5,389 nt of DNA from Planctomycetaceae bacterium (GTDB lineage Bacteria > Planctomycetota > Planctomycetia > Pirellulales > Pirellulaceae), in the NCBI GenBank assembly GCA_003455945.1, contig DMPQ01000078.1:3505-8893 (forward strand), written 5' to 3'. The notes under the pieces are model-generated. The model saw only the letters and a list, made by a program, of their open reading frames with translations, was not told where the DNA came from and did no database searches. Position numbers and translations under genes: made by a program. The stretch's first letter is position 1. Every line of letters starts with the position of its first letter. Of this stretch, positions 1 through 5,389 are shown piece after piece.

Positions 1-1413
1 GGCGGGCCACAACAGACGACCGTCGATCGACCCGGCCAGCTCCTGCTGGATCTGCCGGACCTTTTCGAGCTCGGTCACCTTGTCCTTGTCCTTGGTCTTG
101 AAGCCGGTCGCCGCATCGACCACCTGCTTCGCCCGACTCTGGGCACTCTCCCACGACTGGCCCGAACTCTCGTTGTTCGGATGGACGGTCCAGAGGGTCC
201 GGTAGTTGAAGAAGTAGTTGACCGAGCAGCCGAGCAACAACGCCGCGACGGCAGCGACCGCCCACGGCTTCTTGGCCCGGATGACTCGCTCGGTGATGAA
301 CTCGCGCGGCAACAGGTTGTTGCGGAGCTTCGAGATGCCGAGTCCCTGGAGGCAGAGACCGTAGCAGACGGCGTACGAGAGCGCGTTCTCCTCGAACTGC
401 CGACTGGAGGTGACGCCGGTTCCGCCCAGACGCGTGAACCCTTCGAGCTTGCCGATCTCGGTCGTCAGGCTGGTGCTGAGGAACTGCCGGAGACCGGGGA
501 GCTTCGACGCGTTGCCGAGCATCACGATCTTGCCGAGCTTGGCCTTCTTGTGGTTCCCCTGGAAATACGACAGCGAACGCTGAAGCTCGGTCGACAGGTC
601 GTTGAAGACCGGCTTCATCGCCTGGAAGATCGTCTTCGGATCCTCGGCCTTGCGGGCGTTGCGCTTCAGGTGCTCCGCCTTGGCATAGGTGAGCTTCAGC
701 TCGCGAGCGAGCTGCTTCGTGAAGTGGTTGCCGCCGATCGGGATGTTGCGCTGCCAGAACGAGTGACCGTCCGAGATGACCAGGTCGGTCGTGTCGGTCC
801 CCATCGACAGGACCACCATCGACTCGGGCGGATTGCTCGGATCGATCTCGTCCATCGGCGGCACGTCATGCAGCAGTTCGTGCGTGACGACGTTGTAGAT
901 CGCCGGCGGGGTGAGCTGGATGAAGTCGACTTCGAGCTCCCGCTCCTGGAACGGCTGCAGCGCCTTGAAGACCGCTTCGCGCTTCATCGCGAAGATGTGG
1001 ACTTCCGAATCGAGGATCAGCCCGTCGACTTCGTTGCCGCCGATCTGCTGGTAGTCCCAGATGACGTCTTCCAGCTGGAACGGAATGACCTGCTTCGCCT
1101 CGTACTTGACGAGATCGGGGAGGGTCTTGGCATCGACCGGCGGCGGCAGAAAGGGGCGCCAGAGACCGGCCTGTCCCGAGACGGAGATCGCGATCCGATC
1201 CCCCTTCAGTTCGTTCCGCGAGAGGAACTGCTCCAGCGCCTCGCGGATCAGCACTTCGGGTTCGGCATCGGGCTGGCTGAGGATCTTCGGGTATTCGACA
1301 TAGTCGAACGCCTCGGCCACGATCCCATCGCCGTCCGGAGCGGGAACGCATCGCAGGGCCTTGAGCGAGCAACGCCCGATGTCGATTCCCCAGACGGCAT
1401 TCTGCTTCGCCAT
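1..1413 (-). CDS. pilM: Type IV pilus assembly protein PilM with fused PilN-like segment (partial, 3' end outside window)
   Basis: This is the cytoplasmic actin-like component of the type IV pilus (or related type II secretion) inner-membrane platform, which links the assembly motor to PilN/PilO. The first 471 codons are present and the frame is open to the window edge. Seen in the translation: an actin-type phosphate-1 motif WGIDIGRCSLKAL (residues 8-20), the PilM hallmark KQVIPFQLEDVIWDYQ (107-122), a phosphate-2-like loop SMGTDTTDLVI (203-213), and an adenosine-loop-like MLGNASKLPGL (298-308). After this fold comes NNLLPREF (365-372), resembling the PilN N-terminal motif that docks into PilM, then one hydrophobic helix (about 383-402) and a charged, probably coiled-coil stretch. 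Ordinary PilM is about 350 residues and soluble, so this looks like a PilM-PilN fusion. The start is secure: an in-frame TGA lies two codons upstream and AAGG sits 7 bases before the ATG. The family call is strong; the fusion is inferred from motif order. Confidence 0.9.
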   Translation of the reverse strand, partial: MAKQNAVWGIDIGRCSLKALRCVPAPDGDGIVAEAFDYVEYPKILSQPDAEPEVLIREALEQFLSRNELKGDRIAISVSGQAGLWRPFLPPPVDAKTLPDLVKYEAKQVIPFQLEDVIWDYQQIGGNEVDGLILDSEVHIFAMKREAVFKALQPFQERELEVDFIQLTPPAIYNVVTHELLHDVPPMDEIDPSNPPESMVVLSMGTDTTDLVISDGHSFWQRNIPIGGNHFTKQLARELKLTYAKAEHLKRNARKAEDPKTIFQAMKPVFNDLSTELQRSLSYFQGNHKKAKLGKIVMLGNASKLPGLRQFLSTSLTTEIGKLEGFTRLGGTGVTSSRQFEENALSYAVCYGLCLQGLGISKLRNNLLPREFITERVIRAKKPWAVAAVAALLLGCSVNYFFNYRTLWTVHPNNESSGQSWESAQSRAKQVVDAATGFKTKDKDKVTELEKVRQIQQELAGSIDGRLLWPA

Positions 1414-1420
1414 GGATCAA

Positions 1421-1424
1421 CCTT
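1421..1424 (-). promoter_or_regulatory. Ribosome binding site of pilM
   Basis: On the minus strand AAGG lies 7 bases before the ATG at 1413. The sequence between them contains an in-frame TGA (1419-1417), so translation cannot begin further upstream in this frame. Together these fix the pilM start. Confidence 0.65.
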
Positions 1425-1454
1425 GTTGCGGAACGCGAAGAGCGACCGATCGCG

Positions 1455-1570
1455 CGGCTCGAGCGAGCCGGCACGACCGAGCACCCGGATACGCTTCCGT
1501 GTCGAGACGAGAAGGAGCGACCGACTCCGACGAGCGGGAGTCGAATCGGACGGAAACGCCGACTCCGGCG
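1455..1570 (-). promoter_or_regulatory. Hairpin-rich 5' leader of pilM
   Basis: Three perfect short inverted repeats lie between the predicted pilM transcription start and its ATG. CGCCG/CGGCG flanks a 4-base loop (1557-1570), CGACTCC/GGAGTCG flanks an 8-base loop (1522-1543), and CGGCTCG/CGAGCCG is separated by 2 bases (1455-1470). The first would form almost at the 5' end of the message. None is followed by a U-run, so they are not intrinsic terminators. They may stabilise the message or modulate translation. Chance pairing in GC-rich DNA is a real alternative. Confidence 0.35.
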
Positions 1571-1578
1571 CCATCTCT

Positions 1579-1608
1579 ACATTAGCGTCGCCCGAATTTC
1601 GCTGTCAA
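1579..1608 (-). promoter_or_regulatory. Sigma70-type promoter driving pilM
   Basis: Read on the minus strand, a perfect -35 hexamer TTGACA (1608-1603) is followed by an 18-base spacer and TAATGT (1584-1579) as -10. An alternative -10 is GCTAAT (1586-1581) with a 16-base spacer. It sits in the most AT-rich patch of the intergenic region. A start near 1572 would give an untranslated leader of about 160 bases before the pilM ATG. The hexamers are seen directly; activity is inferred. Confidence 0.6.
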
Positions 1609-1727
1609 CGTTTTTGGGGGACCACCCGCGCGACCATTCGCGAAATCGTCCCTTGCGCCGCGATCGCCCGACGCTGCACCACCCGAAGCGAATCGAGTCG
1701 CCCCGCCGCGAACGACGCCCCGGGACC

Positions 1728-1769
1728 GGACTGTCGAAACGGGACCGTCGAAACCGGACCGTCGAAACG
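1728..1769. repeat. Three-copy 14-bp tandem repeat
   Basis: Three contiguous 14-base units, GGACYGTCGAAACS, occupy 1728-1741, 1742-1755 and 1756-1769. They differ only at the fifth base (T in unit 1, C in units 2 and 3) and the last base (G, C, G). A partial match GGGACC precedes them at 1722-1727. The array lies about 120 bases upstream of the predicted pilM -35 and about 335 bases before the GH38-like gene. It could be a cluster of regulator sites with a helical period near 1.3 turns, or a replication-slippage product. Confidence 0.85.
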
Positions 1770-1994
1770 GGCGAGTCGACCTGACCGCGCGAGTTCGATT
1801 CTCCGACTGCGCGCCTTCGATCGATCGTGTCGCTCACGCCGGTCGATCCGCTCGGACCCGGTCTCTCCCCCGAGTCGACCGCATCGTCTCGCGACAGGTC
1901 GAGCCGACTCGGCCGCGATCGCGACGGCACCGATCTTCCCCTGGGGCGATCTTGCCTCGCACCGATCATGCCGACTCCGAAGCCACCGGCTCGG

Positions 1995-2023
1995 TTGCCA
2001 GGGGCGCGAGTGAGGTTCATGAT
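1995..2023 (+). promoter_or_regulatory. Possible promoter for the GH38-like gene and cmk
   Basis: TTGCCA (1995-2000, five of six to the -35 consensus) is followed by exactly 17 bases and CATGAT (2018-2023, four of six to the -10 consensus). A transcription start near 2030 would give a 75-base leader to the ATG at 2105. The match is modest, and it competes with reading the same bases as the start of a short leader peptide. Both cannot operate from the same transcript. Confidence 0.3.
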
Positions 2024-2108
2024 GGAGCCCTTTCCGACGGAGCCGATCCCCGAGCCGCTCCGCCCGGCCTCCCCCCTCCCGCCGAAGTCCAGGCTGGCCG
2101 CAGCATGA
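2022..2108 (+). CDS. Possible proline-rich leader peptide (28 aa)
   Basis: A short frame opens at ATG 2022, with GAGG six bases upstream (2012-2015), and ends at TGA 2106-2108, overlapping the ATG of the GH38-like gene in an ATGA junction. A second in-frame ATG lies immediately before, at 2019. The peptide begins MEPFPTEPIPEPL and contains nine prolines in 28 residues, with no hydrophobic segment and no known motif. If translated, it could couple translation to the downstream gene, which has only a weak ribosome site of its own (CAGG, 11 bases before its ATG). It could equally be a chance frame in GC-rich DNA, so confidence is low. Confidence 0.25.
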   Translation: MEPFPTEPIPEPLRPASPLPPKSRLAAA

Positions 2109-4894
2109 AGTCACGCCGCCCGTCCGTCATTCTTCTCCCCTGCCACAGCCTGGACGACTTTCCCGTCTACCACAAAGGGGACGATGCCGCCGGACTGCTC
2201 TCCGGCTGGACCGCTCTCTGGCACCCGCAGCTGTTGGCCGCGACGGGCGAACTGCCGACCTGGCATCGGATCGATTCCCCGCCTGCCGAAGTCCACGACC
2301 AGCTGATCGTCGTCCCGCAGGTCGCCTACGGCAATCTCGCCACCGGCTTCGCCGCTCGCGTTCAGGAGGCGGGAGGAAAGCTGCTCCGAGCGACCGGCGA
2401 CCGAGACACGCTGATCGCCGCGGCACTCGAGTTCGTCGAGCCGGATCGGCCGCTGGCGGACGACGTGGTCGCCGACTTTCTGGCGCTCGGCTACTGCTAC
2501 CTGCAGGTCCAGTTGCTGACGCGCCACATGCGCTACTCGAGCAACCTGGACCTGATCCACTTCGGCCAACAGGTCGTTGCCGCCGCGCACGCCGCGCTGG
2601 CCGAAGACGGTCCGACGATGCGTGATCGCCTGCAGCGCTGTTTCGATCTGCTGACCGAAGAACGGGAGCACTACTACCCGGTCGACGTTCGCCTGATCGA
2701 TCTGGTCGTGCTTCCGCCGTTCGATTCGGCCGAGCGGCTTTCCCCGCAGCTCGACGAGACGCATGCGGTCAACCTGCTCGCTCCGGCCGGAAATTGGCAG
2801 GGCTGGATGAACGGACCGGATGGTCCGAAGTACCGCGAGGCGTTCGAACGCGGGCGATGGCAGGCGGTCGGCGGCGAGGATGCCGAGCGCCGCACGCCGC
2901 TGCTCGGCCCCGAAACGCTCCTTGCCGGATTGGTGCGCGGGCGAGCCGAGTACGAGCGACTGATCGGCGTCGCGCCGAAGGTCTTCGGCCGCCGCCGCTT
3001 CGGACTGCACTGGGCATACCCGCAGGTGCTGCTCCGGAGCGGCATCGTCGGGGCGCTGCACGCGACGCTCGACGACGGGCGCTTTCCCGAAGGACTGCAG
3101 CTCAAGACGCGCTGGGAGGGGAGCGACCGGGGAGTGATCGACGCGTTCGCTCGCGTACCGCAGGACGCGTCGCTGGCCGAAACGTATCTGAAGTTCGCGA
3201 TCCGGATCGGCGAGATGCTCGACTCGGATCATGCCGCCGCGATGGCGCTGGTCCGCTGGCCCGGCAAGCCGCTCCCCTTCTTCCGCGACCTGCTCCGAGT
3301 CGCTCATTACTGCGGAGCACTGGGGCGATTCGTCAGCTTCGAGTCGTTCCTGCGGGAACATCGCGATCCCGGTATCACCGATCGTTTCCTTTCGGATCAG
3401 TACCGTTCGCCGTATCTGCAGCAGGCGGTGATTCGCGGGGAATCGGACCCGTTGTCGAACTCGACTCGCTACTGGTCGAACGCTCATCAGGTCGCCGCGA
3501 TCTCGGGACTCGAGCTTCTGCGCGAGACGCTCGAGGGGCGTCGCGATGCGGCGACGGCGATCGACGTCGATCGTCTCCAGGCGCTGACCGACGATGCGGA
3601 AGAGTCGGCTGACGGTTCGCGCAGCGCCGCGAAGACCGTCGCTCAGTCGCTCGACACCGCCGCGTCGCGGACCGCCGCCGCGTTCGGCCGTTCCGGCAAG
3701 GGGCGCGGCTGGCTCGTCCTGAATCCGACCGGCTCGGTTCGACGGACCGGCATCCGTCTGCCGCTCGACGCGCCGCTCCCCGCCGTCACTCGACCGATCT
3801 ACGCGGCCGATCGCGCGGCGGACGGGATCGACGTCGTCGTCGACGTGCCGGCGATGGGGTACGTCTGGATCCCGGCGGAAGGGAAGGGGAGTGCGCCGAT
3901 GAGCGGCCCGCCGCTGGGCGAGGAGTTCATCCTGCGCAACGAATTCTTCGAGACGACGATCGATCGGGCCTCGGGAGGGATCCGCACCTATCACCATTAC
4001 GACGTCCGCGCGAATCGACTGAGCCAGCAACTGGCGATCCGACTGGGAGACGGCGAGACGCCGTACACGCGGATGCAGGCCGACTCGATCGAGACGCTGC
4101 GGCTGAATCGCGCGTGCGGCGAGATCGAATCGCGCGGGCGTCTGGTCACTCTCGACGACCGGACCGTCGGCACCTTTCGGCAACGCTTCCGCATCCTGCG
4201 CGGCTCGCGCATCCTCGAGATCGAAGGAGAGGTCACGTCGGACGAACCTCTCAAGAGCGATCCGTGGAAGTCGTACGTCTGTCAGCGTCTGGTCTGGCGC
4301 GATCAGGCGGCCGACTGTTGGCGCGATTCCAGTCAGGTGCGCGTCGCCGCCGGACCGAAACGCGTCGAAGCACCGGGGTACTTCGAGATCGAGTTCGAAC
4401 CGCGACGGACGACGTTGCTGACCGGCGGTCTGACGTTCCATCGCCGTCCCGAATCGCATCACCTCGATTCTCTGCTGAAGGTGCGCGGCGAGACGACGAC
4501 CGAGTTCCGATTCGGTCTGGCGCTCGACGTGCCGCACGGTTCGCACTTGGCTCAGCATTTTCGGACACCGCCGATCGTCGTCGCCGACGTGCCGTGTCCG
4601 CCGCAGGGGAGCACCGGCTGGCTCTTTCATGTCGATGCCCGCAACGTCCTCGCCACGCGCTGGCAAGGGCTCACGGACGAACAGGGGCGGACGGTCGGCT
4701 ATCGGGTCCGGCTGCTCGAGACGCTCGGCCGCCCCGCCAAGGTCCGCCTCGCTTCGGCTCGCGAAGCGGTCTCCGGAGCGAAGGTCGACTTCGTGGGGGA
4801 CCGGCGCGAGGCGTGCGAGACGACCGACGGCAAGGTGCTGGTCGAGATGGTGCCGAACGAGTTCGTCGAAGTGGAGGTCCGGTGGCAGGGATGA
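2105..4894 (+). CDS. Divergent GH38 (alpha-mannosidase)-like protein, 929 aa, likely altered active site
   Basis: The exact function is not recognised, but the layout is that of glycoside hydrolase family 38. The N-terminus enters directly on a barrel strand, VILLPCHSLDDFP (residues 8-20), at the place of the family's metal-binding HxD motif. The stretch GRWQAVGGED (250-259) followed by FGRRRFGLHWAYPQVL (294-309) matches the family order of GRWe..GG and W.xDxFGxS..lPqil, except that the nucleophile Asp falls on Arg297. LKTRWEGSDRG (334-344) resembles the barrel WeGlDGS segment, and H461 in NAHQVAAISG may correspond to the HHDAITGT zinc His. C-terminal beta domains follow: WLVLNPTG (536-543), FILRNEFFETTIDRASGGI (608-626), NRLSQQLAIR (637-646) and GYRVRLLETLGR (865-876). 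No signal peptide is seen, so it is probably cytoplasmic. The ATG at 2105 is preferred because the in-frame upstream extension is low-complexity. The gene overlaps cmk by four bases. The fold call is fairly firm; activity and substrate are unknown. Confidence 0.8.
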   Translation: MKSRRPSVILLPCHSLDDFPVYHKGDDAAGLLSGWTALWHPQLLAATGELPTWHRIDSPPAEVHDQLIVVPQVAYGNLATGFAARVQEAGGKLLRATGDRDTLIAAALEFVEPDRPLADDVVADFLALGYCYLQVQLLTRHMRYSSNLDLIHFGQQVVAAAHAALAEDGPTMRDRLQRCFDLLTEEREHYYPVDVRLIDLVVLPPFDSAERLSPQLDETHAVNLLAPAGNWQGWMNGPDGPKYREAFERGRWQAVGGEDAERRTPLLGPETLLAGLVRGRAEYERLIGVAPKVFGRRRFGLHWAYPQVLLRSGIVGALHATLDDGRFPEGLQLKTRWEGSDRGVIDAFARVPQDASLAETYLKFAIRIGEMLDSDHAAAMALVRWPGKPLPFFRDLLRVAHYCGALGRFVSFESFLREHRDPGITDRFLSDQYRSPYLQQAVIRGESDPLSNSTRYWSNAHQVAAISGLELLRETLEGRRDAATAIDVDRLQALTDDAEESADGSRSAAKTVAQSLDTAASRTAAAFGRSGKGRGWLVLNPTGSVRRTGIRLPLDAPLPAVTRPIYAADRAADGIDVVVDVPAMGYVWIPAEGKGSAPMSGPPLGEEFILRNEFFETTIDRASGGIRTYHHYDVRANRLSQQLAIRLGDGETPYTRMQADSIETLRLNRACGEIESRGRLVTLDDRTVGTFRQRFRILRGSRILEIEGEVTSDEPLKSDPWKSYVCQRLVWRDQAADCWRDSSQVRVAAGPKRVEAPGYFEIEFEPRRTTLLTGGLTFHRRPESHHLDSLLKVRGETTTEFRFGLALDVPHGSHLAQHFRTPPIVVADVPCPPQGSTGWLFHVDARNVLATRWQGLTDEQGRTVGYRVRLLETLGRPAKVRLASAREAVSGAKVDFVGDRREACETTDGKVLVEMVPNEFVEVEVRWQG

Positions 4895-5389
4895 TCGTCA
4901 CGATCGACGGCCCGGCCGGAGCGGGCAAGAGCAGCGTCGCGCGCGAGCTGGCTCGGCGGATCGGCTTCGAGTTTCTCGACACCGGAGCGATGTATCGCGC
5001 GGTGACCTGGGCGGCGCTGCGCGATCGGTTGGATCTGGAACAGGCGGCCGAACTGGCGCGCCTTGCCGAACGGATCGAACTTCGGTGGAGCGACGGGCGG
5101 CTGCTGATCGACGGCGTCGACGCGACCGATGCGATTCGGACTCCCGAGATCACCGCGCTCATTCGTCATGCGGCCGATCCGCCCGAAGTGCGGCGCGTGC
5201 TCGTTCGGCGACAACAGGAATGGGTCGGCGATCGGAACGTCGTCACCGAAGGGCGAGATCAGGGGACGGTCGCCTTTCCTCAGGCGGGCTGCAAGATCTT
5301 TCTGACGGCGAGTCCCGAAGAACGGGCTCGGCGCCGCGCCGTTCAGTTGCGATCGCTCGGGCACGCGGCGGACGAACACGAGATCCTCG
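4891..5389 (+). CDS. cmk: Cytidylate kinase (partial, 3' end outside window)
   Basis: CMP/dCMP kinase transfers phosphate from ATP to CMP or dCMP in cytoplasmic pyrimidine nucleotide recycling. The first 166 codons of a protein usually near 220 residues are present. Seen: P-loop GPAGAGKSS (residues 7-15), LDTGAMYRAV (29-38), the CMP-domain stretch IRTPEI then PPEVRRVLVRRQQ with the conserved Arg101, and EGRDQGTVAFP (120-130) followed by KIFLTASPEERARRR, all characteristic of bacterial Cmk. In this family the motif is usually DGRDIGTVVFP, so Glu120 and Gln124 are variants. The missing end holds the rest of the LID and the last catalytic Arg/Asp residues. Its ATG overlaps the upstream stop (ATGA). 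GGAGG lies 13 bases upstream and GGTGG 5 bases upstream, so translational coupling to the GH38-like gene is likely. Confidence 0.95.
   Translation, partial: MIVTIDGPAGAGKSSVARELARRIGFEFLDTGAMYRAVTWAALRDRLDLEQAAELARLAERIELRWSDGRLLIDGVDATDAIRTPEITALIRHAADPPEVRRVLVRRQQEWVGDRNVVTEGRDQGTVAFPQAGCKIFLTASPEERARRRAVQLRSLGHAADEHEIL

Larger units (their letters stand above)
1414..2104. other. Divergent intergenic control region, no convincing protein gene
   Basis: This stretch separates the leftward pilM from the rightward GH38-like gene. Open frames exist on both strands, but their translations are Arg/Ser/Asp/Pro-rich low-complexity strings without recognisable motifs, as expected from GC-rich DNA with abundant TCGA, GACTCG and CGATCG words. 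From left to right it holds the pilM ribosome site, a GC-rich leader with three short inverted repeats, a sigma70-like promoter for pilM, a three-copy 14-bp tandem repeat, a 10-bp direct repeat CGAGTCGACC (1772-1781 and 1871-1880), and a weak rightward promoter or leader-peptide start near 1995-2024. No transcription terminator is expected between divergent genes and none is evident. Confidence 0.7.

Noticed and set aside
1248..1574. Minus-strand 108-codon frame starting just after the predicted pilM promoter
   Set aside because: It overlaps the pilM coding region on the same strand in another frame, is low-complexity, and has no Shine-Dalgarno sequence before its ATG. It is more likely leader RNA.
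181..2013. Long plus-strand open frame of 610 codons
   Set aside because: It lies antisense to the clearly recognisable pilM and runs into the intergenic region. Its translation is Arg/Glu/Asp/Leu-rich without family motifs, which is the mirror pattern of a GC-rich coding strand.
1952..2104. N-terminal extension of the GH38-like protein from ATG 1952
   Set aside because: The extra 51 residues are Ala/Pro/Asp low-complexity and are not a signal peptide. The family fold begins right after the ATG at 2105.
1577..2114. Overlapping minus-strand frames (147 and 169 codons) in the intergenic region
   Set aside because: They have Arg/Ser-rich low-complexity translations in two overlapping frames, no convincing ribosome sites and no recognisable motif. 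They also span the repeat array and the pilM promoter.
2111..4666. Long minus-strand open frame of 851 codons
   Set aside because: It is entirely antisense to the GH38-like gene, which has recognisable domains. The antisense protein is Arg-rich and motif-free. Its length follows from strong GC bias at third positions that suppresses stop codons.
4671..5379. Minus-strand frames of 163 and 226 codons
   Set aside because: They are antisense to cmk and the end of the GH38-like gene, with no motifs.

Overview
The window is GC-rich and gene-dense. It holds two complete or partial transcription units that diverge from a 691-base intergenic region. The gene set is a PilM-type pilus ATPase-fold protein carrying a PilN-like membrane segment, a large divergent GH38-like protein, and a cytidylate kinase of the EGRDQGT type. 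This best fits a planctomycete (Planctomycetota). The assignment rests on recall of the families and on general character, not on a marker gene, so it is only moderately confident.

Left part (1-1413, minus strand): the first 471 codons of a type IV pilus inner-membrane platform gene (pilM), which runs off the left edge. It has the actin-like PilM fold, then a PilN-like NNLLPRE motif and one transmembrane helix in the same chain. Middle (1414-2104): a non-coding divergent regulatory region. It has a good sigma70-type promoter reading left into pilM, a GC-rich leader with several short hairpins, a three-copy 14-bp tandem repeat, and a weaker promoter-like pair reading right. The right-hand end could alternatively encode a 28-residue proline-rich leader peptide whose stop overlaps the next start.

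Right part (2105-5389, plus strand): a 929-residue protein with the architecture of GH38 alpha-mannosidases (barrel, helical region, long C-terminal beta domains). The usual nucleophile Asp appears to be Arg and the N-terminal metal motif is altered. It overlaps by four bases (ATGA) with cmk, cytidylate kinase, which runs off the right edge. The 929-residue gene and cmk are therefore probably one translationally coupled operon, although no metabolic link between them is obvious.

No tRNA, rRNA, CRISPR array, insertion sequence or transfer signature was seen. The most unusual items are the GH38-like protein with apparently lost catalytic residues, the PilM-PilN fusion, and the tandem repeat in the divergent control region. 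None of them amounts to clear evidence of a wholly new system.
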